Below, one piece after another: positions 23,701-35,300 of a stretch of DNA of 64,000 nucleotides; positions within the stretch are counted from its first letter, which is position 1, and the number at the start of each line of letters is the position of its first letter. Made by a program: the position numbers and the translations under genes. The DNA comes from Micropterus salmoides (taxonomy: Eukaryota > Chordata > Actinopteri > Centrarchiformes > Centrarchidae). The stretch is from contig NW_024042261.1 of assembly GCF_014851395.1 (NCBI RefSeq), positions 37,721,942 through 37,785,941 on the forward strand, in the 5' to 3' direction. The notes below the pieces were generated by a model, which was given only the letters and a program-made list of their open reading frames with translations, did not search any database and had not been told where the DNA came from.

Positions 23701-25959
23701 CAGTGATGCGGCGTCTGGTCTGAGTGCTGCAGCAATGCTGGCAGCACTCAGACCAGACGCCGCATCACTGCATCAAACTGCAGACGTCTATTTCCCAAAG
23801 ACCTCTGGATACGACGTTGAGCACGTGCACTCAGGTTCTTTGGTCGACCATGGCGAAAACAGCTTCATTTACAGTCAAACTGCATTCATCTGCAGCTTTC
23901 CTCTAATGGTCTTCTGCTCTAAAAATGTCAAGTTATACGACTTTTAATCACTTTTTCCTAAAATCAATTTTTGCAAACACGTCCCAGACGGTTTCGCCAA
24001 TCGACCTGAACCTTCGGCAGGATCAACTACAGACGTCGCTGATCAAAAGTTATTAAAAGAATTTTGATACATCAATCCATTTTTTTCCCATGAATTTTTA
24101 CATTTGTGTCTTTACGTACAATTTTACATAAATACCTGCAAATCAAAATTAGCTTAAGCTATTGTAACCAAACTTGACGTGTCAGTTCAGGTGATCGGTC
24201 CGAGCTTCGCTGAGCAGTCCTGGGATATTTGTCCACCATTCGGTTTGGGTTGGCTTATTACTAAAAATGTAAAATTCTAGACATTTCTCATTCCAAACTT
24301 CAAAAAGTCTAAGAAAATCACCCGTACGTCCTCGAGAGCTGAAATTTTTTCAGCACATCCACTTTTTTGTGACAAACGTTCGCCTCACTGCAACCTACGG
24401 TCAACTCAGAAGTCAGTCACTCTATATTTTTCAGAATATGCTAATTCAATTAACATCTATATCTCCACAAGTCTTTCATCAAACGCTTCCAAAATCAACA
24501 GAGACATTCTCTGGATGGCCGATATCAAGTGTTTCAAAGGGTTTTCAAATCTGTCAAACGGTGAGTCTGCAGTGATATTCAGTATCTTGCTGTAACTTTA
24601 TGTGTCTATGCACAACATTTTCTTTTTTGCTCAATTTTGCCCAAAACAATTCCCGACACAACCGAAACCGGCAGAATGATGCATGATTTTTACCCAAATT
24701 TTCTCACCAACATCTTGCCAGTTGTAAGTGTTACTAACCAGGTCTGGAACATGTGACGTCACTAGCTCAACCTGTGAGAAGGTGTGTGGACTCAGTCAGT
24801 AAGTCACCTCCTCTGGTTCAGTTGACCGAGTCAGACTTGCTCACAAAGGGGGGTTATCTGTTTTATTTGGATCCTGTGACACTTTCTTCTTATTTTTCTC
24901 TGCATCAAAGTATTTGTGCAGCTTAAACTTTAAATCTTGGAAACACAAAATGTCGCAGGCGGGTTGAACATTTCACCCAGCTCTCAGGTACATATGACAC
25001 TCTCTGATCTCAAGGTGATGCTGTAAAAATCAAGTTTGTGTTTCTCCAATTATCTTAAAGTCCAAATTCTTTCATCACTTTAATCTCTTAAGTCGTCTGC
25101 ATCTGTCTGTTCTCCTCTGAAAATGTCAAATGTTGTGTTTTTCACGACTTGCTTGGACCCCGATCATTGCCACTCGCGGCTATATTGAATAAAGATGACA
25201 TTTACATTTTAAAGATTATATTTCACCTGAGAAGTACGAGTCAAAGGAGACGCTGACATCTTTATACATTGACTCATTACTGACCATCATGGGACAAAGA
25301 CATTGTGTTGCTGAGCATGATTATGATTTGGGAAACCAGGGAAGAAAGACAGAAGTCACATATTGTCTGCTGAACAACAACACACAGAAAACAGCTTGAA
25401 TAGGGGAACAAACAAGGTTTTGTTTGAGGTCCAACAGGCTCCACAACAGAGCGAATACAGGGAGGTCAACAGTCAAACAAACTAACCTTTCTTTCCTTTT
25501 AGCTGCACCGGGTCGATCACAATAACTCCATCTTAAAGAGACAGAAAGAAACATCACATGTAGCGTTGAGCCTCCACAGACGAAGGGGGGACACTGTGAG
25601 CCTAGCTCCACCAAAAGAGAAAAACACCAACTCCTCCCAGTCTGGCTGATTTACATGTTGTTAGCTAACGAGCTAATCATCAATCTCTCTGCAGTCAGAC
25701 ATACAACTGATCTTTAATGTCAGAACTCACCGACTGGATCCACAAAATCACAGTGATCCACAAAGTCTCTCTTGGCCATGTAGACCGCCACCTGAAACAC
25801 AGGAGGTTCAGAGGAGGATCAGTGCCTTGCTCAAGGGTCCAGGGAGTGCTGCTCCGTCACAACATGGATGTTACTGGCTCTTCTTCAGAGGGCTGTTTCT
25901 GTACAACTTACCGACTTGTCGCGGGAAACCTTCTTAAAGACGACGTGTTTAGGACTCAT
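11738..25959 (-). CDS. sag: S-arrestin (rod photoreceptor arrestin), 15 coding exons, 387 aa
   Basis: Arrestin that binds phosphorylated, light-activated rhodopsin and ends transducin signalling in photoreceptor outer segments. Coding exons, 5' to 3': 25959-25912, 25791-25731, 25531-25487, 22680-22481, 21589-21530, 21024-20957, 20757-20622, 20327-20243, 16150-16078, 15929-15792, 15700-15623, 13493-13479, 13396-13344, 12784-12775, 11831-11738. Every junction has GT/AG and the phases add up to 387 codons plus stop. Visible landmarks are the phosphate-sensing FKKVSRDKS near the N-terminus, the finger loop YGRQDMDVMGVAF, the polar-core Arg at about residue 165 in AVRLTIRK, the gate-loop Asp in RRGLALDGR, and the C-terminal VFEDF that docks on the N domain. 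It is slightly shorter than human SAG (405). The start is the ATG at 25959 (MSPKHVVFKK), just inside an exon with an upstream AG acceptor. Two exons are tiny (15 and 10 nt). The 10-nt exon is the least certain; a rival CCAG exon at about 12482-12485 would also keep frame. Family identity is clear; rod rather than cone type rests on the C-terminus and on synteny. Confidence 0.93.
13600..15545. repeat. Minisatellite of TGATGTCA and CACGTG motifs in a sag intron
   Basis: About 1.95 kb of an 18-19 bp module, alternating GTGATGTCACGTGTATGCA with GTGATGTCACGGTGTACG and variants such as CATGGTGTACACTTATGTCA. It fills most of the 2.1 kb intron between the exons at 15623 and 13493. The variant with CACATGTACG followed by GTGAAGTCATGG recurs near 14356, 14704 and 15162, so the second half has a higher-order repeat. 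Open frames over it are artefacts. Confidence 0.95.
16187..20242. repeat. 4 kb minisatellite of 35-bp units filling a sag intron
   Basis: The 35-bp unit begins CTGAGGCGTGTTAGAAACAA and continues CACGTGAGACGTCAG. Length divided by period gives roughly 115 units. Variants include AAGAACACG for AACAACACG, GTCTGCTG for GTCAGCTG, and an occasional extra GAGACGTCA or TATATCAGA insertion. The array occupies nearly all of the 4,092-bp intron 16151-20242. It begins at the splice donor itself, on the minus strand, and stops about 36 bases before the acceptor. Confidence 0.97.
22955..23800 (-). pseudogene. Tc1-like transposase pseudogene
   Basis: Two main minus-strand frames (23431-23207 and about 23200-22784) hold the middle and C-terminal thirds of a Tc1/mariner DDE transposase. 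A stop and a frame change lie between them near 23205. The N-terminal DNA-binding part is not intact, and the region near 23690-23780 is rearranged into a hairpin. Confidence 0.65.
23691..23780. repeat. Perfect 39-bp inverted repeat (hairpin)
   Basis: 23691-23729 and 23742-23780 are exact reverse complements, with a 12-base spacer that is itself mostly palindromic (CAGCAATGCTG). It lies inside the Tc1 remnant. Confidence 0.95.
23921..25480. other. Intronic DNA of sag with no recognised element
   Basis: AT-rich intron sequence. Bases about 23960-24720 have an unusual texture, with repeated short phrases about AATTTTTGC, AAAATTC and CAAACGTTCG, and could be an old unclassified repeat. I find no exon there. 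Confidence 0.35.
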
Positions 25960-26530
25960 GGTGCCCGACTGATTTCACGACCTGCAGCACAGAGATGTAA
26001 CACGGACTCCTTATTTATCAGTTGTTGGTCTTAGACAACCAGCAAACAGTCGAGTCCACCATGTTGACCTGGAGAAACTTCACTGAATACTGACTGAAAT
26101 ACCCAATTGTGTTTTGGGTCACACAGAAATTCTTATTTCCCTCATAGCTACGAGTTGTATGTGAAACTCAAGACCTCCTACGTTGTTTTTTAAATATTTT
26201 TTCACAACATTTTGCTGGTGTGATGCTGACTTTAGTTTACTAATAGAAACAAATGAGTATGAATGACTCAGAAATACAAAACAAACAAAAGGACAAACTT
26301 AACTTTAATGTTAAAAAATTAGCTTTTCTTCAAGTCTGTCTTACAACACTGGCTGTGGTACATATTTTACTATCCTCCATCACTTCCACTAAAAGCACAT
26401 GAAGAAGAAATAATTAGGAGCCCAGGGACTTTTTCAACATTCATGTGAGAATGTGATTTAAAGAATATTTGAATGTTCTGATAATAAATCTGATGGAGAG
26501 AACAAACAACAGAAAACAGAAGAGACTGAC

Positions 26531-26575
26531 CTGAGCGCAGCGACGTGTGGTGATCAGCAGCACGACGGCAGGTTT
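26531..26575 (-). other. sag: Candidate non-coding first exon of sag
   Basis: The exon holding the start codon has an AG acceptor (CTCTGTGCTGCAG before 25981), so an upstream 5' UTR exon is needed. A good donor, CTCAG/GTCAGTC, lies at 26530 on the minus strand about 550 bases upstream, with a TATA-like motif (TTATAAATG) near 26602-26610. The exon start is estimated from the TATA position. A non-coding first exon is also known for mammalian SAG. Confidence 0.45.
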
Positions 26576-26601
26576 GTAACAGCTGATCACACTGACAGCC
26601 A

Positions 26602-26676
26602 CATTTATAATGGACACACAAGCCTGGTCAGCATGCCGATCATTACAGACTGAACACACACACACACAGATAATCC
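26602..26676 (-). promoter_or_regulatory. sag: Candidate rod-type promoter of sag: CRX/OTX site and TATA
   Basis: A TAATCC (CRX/OTX core, read on the plus strand) lies at 26671-26676, about 65 bases upstream of a TATA-like TTATAAATG. CRX sites close to the start are typical of photoreceptor genes. Motif and spacing are seen in the sequence; activity is inferred. Confidence 0.4.
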
Positions 26677-27060
26677 TGAACAAACAAACAGGAGGATCTG
26701 CAGCCGGAAGACAGGAACAAATCAGAGAAAATGAAAAAGCTGTTTATTATGACGTTTATTTAGTCCTGACTAAACCAATAATCCACAACCTAACCAGTCA
26801 AAACTGAAGGTTTAAGTTCCTTAAAGTTTAACGTCTGAGCCAACATTGAAGTCTTAAAAGTGCTCAGAGTCATGAAAAGTTTCAACACCTACAATTCAGT
26901 GACAACTTAGTGGGCTACATCTGCTGATGAGACCATGCGGTTAAATTAAAAGCTCAAACAGGCAAGTGGACCTGGATTCCCAATGCACCATAACCGGGAT
27001 CCTCAGCTCTGCCTTCAGTTCCACCCACCAACACCTGAACTCTGTTCTGGATTATCTAGT

Positions 27061-27300
27061 AATAATAATAATAATAATCAACTTTGATCGTCACATACAA
27101 TTACACACAGTAGGCTACAACACAGGCCCTCTGCATTTAACCCACCCCAACTGGGAGCAATGTGCAGCCACTTTGCAGCGCCCGGGGAGCACTTAGGAGT
27201 TCAGGGGGACCTTAGGCAATAGTTCGTTCTGGACTCAAACCGCCAGCCCTTTTGGTTCCCAAGCCAAGTCCCTGCAGACTGAGCTAACGCCGTCCCTCTA
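27061..27300 (-). mobile_element. tRNA-derived SINE
   Basis: Read on the minus strand, the head has a polymerase III A-box (TTAGCTCAGTCTG) and B-box (GGTTTGAGTCC) at tRNA-like spacing. The body follows, ending in an AT-rich TTATTATTATT tail near 27061-27078. Its lack of a folded acceptor stem separates it from a true tRNA gene. Confidence 0.65.
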
Positions 27301-27568
27301 GCGCACAGTACAGTTTATGTAAACTATATAGATGTACAGTACATGTATATTGTATATATTGTTACTGAGTTAGATTCCTGCATTGTGAGGTCTCTGTTGC
27401 AGCAGTGCAAGGTAACATCGTACCGCAAGTACATGCAGAAACGGGGATTTGAAATGCTGTTCCTCCTCCAGACCTGGGGTGTTGTATCCCTGGAATTATG
27501 GGGCTTCCAGCAGTCTGTTCATTTTTCTTTTGGATGACAGCAAAGGCGCGGAGGTTTGTATATCCAGG

Positions 27569-29173
27569 TTCTGGTCATATAATTGGAATATCATCAAAAA
27601 GTTGATTTATTTCAGTAATTCCATTCAGAAAGTGAAACTTGTATAATGTATACATTTATTCCACACAGACTGATATATTTCAAGTGATCATTCCTTTTAA
27701 TTTTGATGATTATAACTGACAACTAGTGAAAACCCCAAAATCAGTTTCTCAGAAAATAAGAATATTGTGAAAAGGTTCAATATTGAAGACACCTGGTGCC
27801 ACACTCTAATCAGCTAATTAACTCAAGACACCTGCAAAGGCCTTTAGATGGTCTCTCCAGTCTAGTTCTGTAGGCTACACAATCATGGGGAAGACCGCTG
27901 ACTTGACAGCTGTCCAAAAGACGACTATTGACACCTTGCACAAGGAGGGCAAGACACAAAAGGTCATTGCTAAAGAGGCTGGCTGTTCACAGAGCTCTGT
28001 GTCCAAGCACATTAATAGAGAGGCGAAGGGAAGGAAAAGATGTGGTAGAAAAAAAGTGTACAAGCAATAGGGATAACCGCACCCTGGAGAGGATTGTGAA
28101 ACAAAACCCATTTAAAAATGTGGGGGAGATTCACAAAGAGTAGACTGCAGCTGGAGTCAGTGCTTCAAGAACCACCACGCACAGACGTATGCAAGACATG
28201 GGTTTCAGCTGTCGCATTCCTTGTGTTAAGCCACTCTTGAACAAGACACAGCGTCAGAAGCGTCTCGCCTGGACTAAAGACAAAAAGCACTGGACTGCTG
28301 CTGAGTGGTCCAAAGTTATGTTCTCTGATGAAAGTAAATTTTGCATTTCCTTTGGAAATCAAGGTCCCAGAGTCTGGAGGAAGAGAGGAGAGGCACAGAA
28401 TCCACGTTGCTTGAAGTCCAGTGTGAAGTTTCCACAGTCAGTGATGGTTTGGGTGCCATGTCATCTGCTGGTGTTGGTCCACTGTGTTTTCTGAGGTCCA
28501 AGGTCAACGCAGCCGTCTACCAGGAAGTTTTAGAGCACTTCATGCTTCCTGCTGCTGACCAACTTTATGGAGATGCAGATTTCATTTTCCAACAGGACTT
28601 GGCACCTGCACACAGTGCCAAAGCTACCAGTACCTGGTTTAAGGACCGTGGTATCCCTGTTCTTAATTGGCCAGCAAACTGACCTGACCTTAACCCTATA
28701 GAAAATCTATGGGGTATTGTGAAGAGGAAGATGCGATACGCCAGACCCAACAATGCAGAAGAGCTGAAGGCCACTATCAGAGCAACCTGGGCTCTCATAA
28801 CACCTGAGCAGTGCCACAGACTGATCGACTCCATGCCACGCCGCATTGCTGCAGTAATTCAGGCAAAAGGAGCCCCAACTAAGTATTGAGTGCTGTACAT
28901 GCTCATACTTTTTGTTTTCATACTTTTCAGTTGGCCAACATTTCTAAAAATCCTCTTTTTGTATTGGTCTTAAGTAATATTCTCATTTTCTGAGATATTG
29001 AATTTGGGATTTTCATTAGTTGTCAGTTTTAATCATGACAATTAAATGAAATAAACATTTGAAATATATCAGTCTGTGTGTAATGAATGAATATAATATC
29101 CAAGTTTCACTTTTTGATTGGAATTACTGAAATAAATCAACTTTTTGATGATATTCTAATTATATGACCAGCA
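27569..29173 (+). mobile_element. Tc1-like DNA transposon with both terminal inverted repeats, inactive
   Basis: Left end from about 27569 (CAGGTTCTGGTCATATAATT) and right end to about 29171 (reverse complement CAGGTGCTGGTCATATAATT) form long inverted repeats of roughly 200 bp, flanked by TA dinucleotides as expected for Tc1/mariner. The transposase between them is broken (separate entry). The ends have diverged by several substitutions and small indels, so this is an old insertion between sag and atg16l1. Confidence 0.9.
27885..28889 (+). pseudogene. Tc1-like transposase pseudogene
   Basis: Frames in order give an N-terminal helix-turn-helix (MGKTADLTAVQKTT to about KGRKRCG), MFSDESKF (first Asp), QQDLAPAHSA (second Asp) and PDLNPIENLWG (third acidic residue). 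The length matches the family's usual 340 residues. It is disabled by a frameshift near 28065, an in-frame TAG near 28141, a frameshift near 28460 and an in-frame TGA near 28680 just before the PDLNPIE motif. Confidence 0.9.
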
Positions 29174-29628
29174 CCTGTATATAGTATGTGTGCATATGTC
29201 CTCGGGATATGGACGGCCGGTATGTGTATATATAGACTACTACAGTAGGAGTAGTGTATACATGTTAATATTGTTGCATCACATGCGATCAGGAGTCTAA
29301 GTCCCTGCTGAGACGATAAGTTCCTCAGTCAGACTCAGCAGTCTGTCTGCTGACATAAGCAGCTCTCACACACACACACACACCTTTATATAATTAAGTT
29401 ATTGACCAATCAAACTACATCCAGCTGGCTGGAGTCTGAAAGACAAAAGCAGCTGCTTCCCATCAAGAGGAACATGTTTCTGTGAACTACATTATTTAGT
29501 CATTAACTGAGGGGTCATATGTTCTGATGCCAATTTAAATTCTGTTTTAATGATGTTGACATTAATGATCAAAGTGTTTTTTCAATTCTGGAAGTTTTAC
29601 TCAAAACGTTCACATCCAACAAGCATCA

Positions 29629-30857
29629 GGGGTCTCATTTATAAACAGTATATAAAAAGGCTGGAAACGTGCGGACGCCACTTCCCAAGCAAAGGTTGTG
29701 ATCTATAAAAAAAACAAAGTTGACGGGAGAATGTGCGTCCTGTAAGTAACCTCTGAACCATGCCTACGCACATGAAGAGGATAAATGAGAAACTGTTTGA
29801 AGTGAACAGGCCTACTGCTGTGTAAAATATGTTGAAATATTACCTCTGAGTATTACAGGCCTAAAGCCTTTCTAAATAATCAGACACTCGTTTGATTGAT
29901 TTTCCCTGAAGTGCACAATAAAAAATAAAAAAACTAGTTTAAGATAATTTGCGGCGCAGAAAAAGAACCATGACTGAGGATCATAAACACAAACGGAGAA
30001 TGTTTCTGCAAAAGAACACCTCAAATATGTTGGACATTTTAATCAGGAATCAGATTAATTACTTGTATGAAATACAATTTATTCTCAAATAAGATGAACA
30101 GGAGGACAAATTATATTTAAATTGATGCTGTTTTCAACGCGTCAGTCGAGCAAATACAAGTGAATATTTTCATGTATTGTTCTCACATGTTCGCTTCCTT
30201 ATAGAGCTAAAGGCTGAGCGCAGCGTCTGGATGTGATGCGCTGCTTGTGAAAACAATAACACTATTTTAATGTCATTTACAACAAGTCACAGGCACATTT
30301 CTTTTAACTCATCGGCAGCCTCGTTAAGTGAGTGGGCTGTAAATACATGTTTAAACACGTGGAATGCATTTGCTTTACTCTCTTTTCAAACAGGGGGATC
30401 CAAATTAATACCTACGTCATGCCGTCTTGCGTGTGTCCCCCTCCGGTCAGTGACGTCATTACTCAAGAGGGACGCCCCTTCCTGCAGATCGGTTATAAAG
30501 GGGTGGAGCTCCGGTGTTGCATGAAAGTGCGTTTTTTCACCCACCAAACAGCTTCACTAAAAGGAACGTCAGTGTCACAGAGTTAAATCTCGTTTTGAAG
30601 CTTCTCTGTCAGAATTTGCCTCCTTTTCTTCCTGCAGTCAGGACGTATTAATATTAATTATCACTGACCATTTAAAGGCAACTATGGGCGTTTGAAGGGT
30701 CGGACATGGAGCTCCCTCACACGCGCGACACTTCAAGTTGATTGTGTACGCACAGTTTTATAAAATCTGAATATTTTTTGCCGTGTGCCATTTTTGGCTT
30801 TTGGGCGCACGTACACTTTTAGTGGGGTTTCTACGCAGTTTTATAAATGAGACCGCA
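29629..30857. mobile_element. Harbinger-like MITE or degraded element
   Basis: The ends share GGTCTCATTTATAAA in inverted orientation (29631 onward and reverse complement up to 30855). I recall similar termini from Harbinger/ISL2EU-type elements in fish. The 1.2 kb interior has no transposase frame. The family call is tentative. Confidence 0.5.
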
Positions 30858-31248
30858 GGTGATTTTCACCCGAGCCCACAGAGGTACCTGAATGCACCAC
30901 TGATCAGAACTGAAATTAAATGAGCTTCCTCTAAAACACTTCTTTACACCCTCACGTAGTCTCCAAAGTCCTCTGAGAAAACCGGTGCATCCATCCCACA
31001 TCTATGCTGAATGTGGCTTTTTAAGTCTGATTTCTGTAATTTAATTATTATAATTTTATCTTTAACTTCCTGTATAGCTGAGTTATGTCGGTTTATCTAT
31101 AAATCTGAGTATGTACATATATATTAAACAAAATGAATAAAATAAATAAATCATGTTGTAGACCATCAGATTGATCTCGGGACCCGTCAGGACCCTGAGG
31201 CGGGGAACGGCTGATCTAAATATTTACGAACATACCATGTTGACGTTA

Positions 31249-31658
31249 TCCAACGAAGGTTAAAATCAAGGGCAACTGGACTTGGTTGAAGATACTGGAA
31301 GACGTTTTGTCCCTCATCCTTACAATGCTGTCCTTTCATCACTTCCCAGGAAACTCAAACGTAACCTATTGGCCTCAGGTGAAGATACCAACGATGGTCG
31401 TTCAGTCTTGGCCACAGGTAGTCTTAACGACTGTCGTCACAGCAACCAGGAACACTAACGAACCAGTGGTATCGATGACCCGGGCCAACGACCCCACTGA
31501 GGTTAAATAGCTGAGTTTCCCTGCCAGTCAGTCAGAACTGAAGAAGTCCTTTGGATGAGGGACGAAACGTCTTCCAGTATCTTCAACCAAGTCCAGTTGC
31601 CCTTGACTTTAACCTTCGTTGGATAACTATGACCTGGATGACTGAGAATCTTCATAGA
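31249..31658. mobile_element. Fold-back element with about 75-bp inverted arms and a 13-bp target duplication
   Basis: 31245-31319 and 31553-31628 are inverted copies with only a few mismatches around a 230-base centre. CATGTTGACGTTA occurs directly on both outer sides (31236-31248 and 31659-31671), which looks like a target-site duplication. No coding frame is recognised inside. Confidence 0.75.
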
Positions 31659-31927
31659 CATGTTGACGTTAGCTCATCTCAGCTTCAGTTCAGTTCATTC
31701 ACAGTGCTGCAGATTTATACTTCTGATCAGAACCAACTACACGTCGCCGTGACGCAGACCGCATTGGTCGGCTTGGTAGCATCACATTTCCTCCTACGCA
31801 TCTCCAGCTTGTCCTTCAGGAAAGTAAAAAAAACACGCAGCGGAAAAGTAAACCCAAACACATTTCTCCAAGAAAAATCAGCATCCAAACAGTTGTAGAG
31901 ATAAATATCAACAGGTATTATTCTCAT

Positions 31928-31933
31928 TTTATT
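31928..31933 (-). terminator. Candidate polyadenylation signal of atg16l1
   Basis: Minus-strand AATAAA about 390 bases past the stop codon at 32322. It is canonical, but the cleavage site is unproven. Confidence 0.35.
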
Positions 31934-32321
31934 CTTGTTGCACAGATATTCTGCGCACGCACACACACACACGCAGTCCTGACGGTGGAGTCGTGTTTTC
32001 ATTCATCTTTCCGCGGCAGACTGTTAATAAAGACACTTATTAACTCCTGAATCTTCTTTTACTTCCTGCTGGACCGAGTTCCTGTCTCAGCAAACTGAAT
32101 TAAAACCACTCTGGATCTTCTGGAACATTAAAAGTTTCTGAACACAAAACGTAAACATTCAGTTTTTGTGTTGAACACGTCGACAGGCAGTCGGACAGAC
32201 GTCAACAGTCAGTTGCTGATTTCAGCTTCATCCACTACGTCATCGTCCAACACACAACGTCCACCTGATCTTCAGCGTCCCCTGCTGTCCACGTCGTCAT
32301 GCTGTCACACAGTTCATCCAA

Positions 32322-35300
32322 TCACATGTCAGACCACAGGATGGCCTTGCTGCCCTTCTCCACGCTGGCGACGTACGCTCCTGAAGGTGACCAGGACACC
32401 GAGTTGATGGCAGAGCTGCAAACACAAACAGGTTACTGTGTATGTGACTGCTGCAAGTTAGTGAAGAACAAAATCTTTCTTTAAACCACAGCCTGGCAAG
32501 AGGAGGACGTCCCCTTGAGGGAAGGGATAGACGGAAATAAGAAGAAGATATACTTTATTTAATCCCGCAAGGGGAAACTCAGCGTTTTCATTCTGTTATT
32601 ATGTTAGTATTTACACACCGGTCTGAAACACACATACACACACAAACAGGACCCATAGCAACACACGGAGGGATGTCAGAGTGAGGTGGTCGCCACTCAG
32701 CGCGGCGCCTCGAGCAGTTGGGGGTTCAGGGGCTGATCTACTGCAGCCCCAATAATAAAGAAGAAAGAGTATGAAAAATAAGATAATACGGACGTACAGA
32801 TTAATGAGACAATACGACAAAACATAAATGCAAACATTTCACGGTGGGAAGCAGGGCAGCCAGGAAAACACATAAGGCCATGGTGAAAGCAGTGAGGAAC
32901 ACAACGTAGAAGTTAAAACAAGTTTTCTAAGTCGATCAGAAAAAAAAAAAAAAAAGTCACTTCTGGAAAAAAATGTCTTCAAGAGATTTCCTGAAAGCAG
33001 ATATGGAGATTAAAGAATCTAGTTTTAAAACCTTTTTAATGTCATTTCAGTCCATGGCTGCTGCATGTTAGAACGAGGAGCCACCAAAGGGCCCCGTTTG
33101 CCTTCAGGACATTTAACTGTATTAGGCTGGAGGAGGAGCGGTCTGCCCGAGTAGGGTTTTTAAGTGTGGCCATGCAGTGTTGTATGGGGGACTTACAGCA
33201 AATCTGATAGCAGAACTTTACACAACGTCTAAGCTGTTCCAAAGTGCTCTTACGGGGCTAATCTGTAAATTGTGTCGCCGTCATCTACCTTGACCGTTGA
33301 TTTGCAAAGCCTGAGTGAAGGAGGAGCGGTGTCCGTACAGAAATCCCAGTCTAGATTTGACTTTTCGTTGTTATTTTGTGACATGATGTGTACAAAAAGC
33401 ACCAACAACACAAAACCCCCCAGGTAGCAAGTGACAGCTTCAAGCACTGTACCATCATGAGTAGTGACAGGACCAGGGGGGACGAGAGGCTTCCTTCTGA
33501 AACACATAAACTTAGTTTTAGAGTGACGGTGTGTTCAGTGTTGTTAAAGCTGCAACTAATGATTATTTTCATAGTCGAATAATCCGTTAATAATTTATTC
33601 GATTTTTGGCTTCCCCCTAACCCCAATTAAACCATTTAACTAATTAAATATCTTTCAAGTGAATCACTGATCTCCAACACACAGCTTAACAAGCGAACAT
33701 TACCATTAAGTGAACGAGGTTTATTATTCAGAATAAACACCAGGGGGAAACCAGGGAAGACGACAAGACGGCGTCGGCTCCTCCTGTAATTACGGATTTA
33801 TACAAACTTTAACAGTTTAACAAAGATTTTTGCTTTGGAACTATGTAAAATAAAAGCAAATTAAAAGCAAGTACTAAAACCACAACTGTACACCAACAAT
33901 GTCCATTTAGAATAAAGCAACAGCCCCTTTCATACTACTGCTGTACGAGCCAGATGTTCCTTGATGTAATTTAAACCATTCCTCATTACTAACCATTTTT
34001 TTAAAGCTGGGTCTCAGACCCAGTAGTAAACAACCAGAAATGTTCGTAATAAGAAGATTGCTCTCTCTCTCTCTCTCTCCCTCTCTCTCTCTCCCTTTAA
34101 CGGCCTATCTGTAACGACGCATCGACAATGAAATTTCATGTCAAAGGATTTTTATAGTAGTCGTCGATTACGTCGACTAATTGTTGCAGCCCTAGTCCTG
34201 AATCCCAGCACAGACCTACTGAATACAAAACTGTGTCATCAGCATACAGGTGAATGAATGAACTTCCAACAGCAGGGCTCGACAATCACGGGGGGCCCGG
34301 GGCAAGTAAAAACTAACGTCTGGACTTTTGAACTAGCGACTCACTGGCCTGATCGGGTCAGAGCAAAAACATCAGTATTAGAATATCAAAAATCACATTA
34401 GCAACTCAACATCCCGCAGTTGAGTTGCAGCTCCCTGCACACACCGCTAGCCAATCAAGAGTAGTAGTGACGTGACGAGTGGTTGTCAAATGTTATTTCT
34501 CTAATCTCAAATCAAGCGACTGGGTCTCAAAGGGAAACCATGCAGACGGAACTTACAGCCAGCAGGGGGCGACTCCACCGGCTGCAGAAAGAAGTGTGAT
34601 TGTATAGAAGTCTTTGAGAAAATGTTTCTACTTGTCAGCTGATTTATTCCCTCAGTAAACACTTTCCTGATGAGTTTCTGGTCTCAGTCGCTAGTTTCAA
34701 GTCTTCTTCAACACAGCATGATGTTCATTTAGTAAATTATGGTCCTATTTAGAGGAACAGAGACCAGGAAGCAGGGGAGGCTTTAGGGCGGGGCTACAAG
34801 CTGATTGACAAGTCGCTACCATGGCAACCTTCCACAACATAAGGATTTGCGCTGTAGACCCACACACAGCAGATCTCAGGTCTGTTTTGATCTGCAGAAA
34901 ACTGCTTTTACATGAGCAGAAGTCAGTGAAGGTAAAATCGTTTGTACGTGATGTGCGGTTAGAGACAAAATCCCTGTTTGGACCAGGGTATCCCAGAACA
35001 GGATCAGGATCAGGGCAGAGGACAGTCAGCAGATTACATTCATCTCGTCTTTTAATACCACATGAAGCCAACTGGATCAGATTATAAAGCAACTGCCTGA
35101 GGTGAGAAAGATGAGGGTGACAGACTGTTGGATCCACTGTTTATAAGAAAAAGCAGTTCAGGTGAGGAGTTTCACAATAAGAGTCACCTGCAGCCACTGA
35201 AACCATTTTAATTTTTACCTTCCTGATTTATAGTCTCGCCGGCTCTCGCCCCCCCAGACTATTTTTGGTCAAAACAGCATCATTAAGCAAAAACTAAAAT

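Larger units (their letters stand above)
22789..23920 (-). mobile_element. Truncated Tc1-like transposon with broken transposase
   Basis: The left end is a Tc1-type terminus at a TA (TACAGTCTCACAAAAG), and a related inner motif AAAAGTGAGTACACCCC lies at 22978-22993. Minus-strand frames encode transposase pieces, among them QHDNDPKHTS (the second catalytic Asp) and LWGLLKQKVEEHKV, split by frameshifts and stops. No matching right terminus was found, so the element is truncated. It sits in the sag intron 22681-25486 in the same orientation as the gene. Confidence 0.75.

Noticed and set aside
31551..31898. Plus-strand frame of 115 codons near the fold-back element
   Set aside because: It starts in an inverted arm of the element and has no family features.
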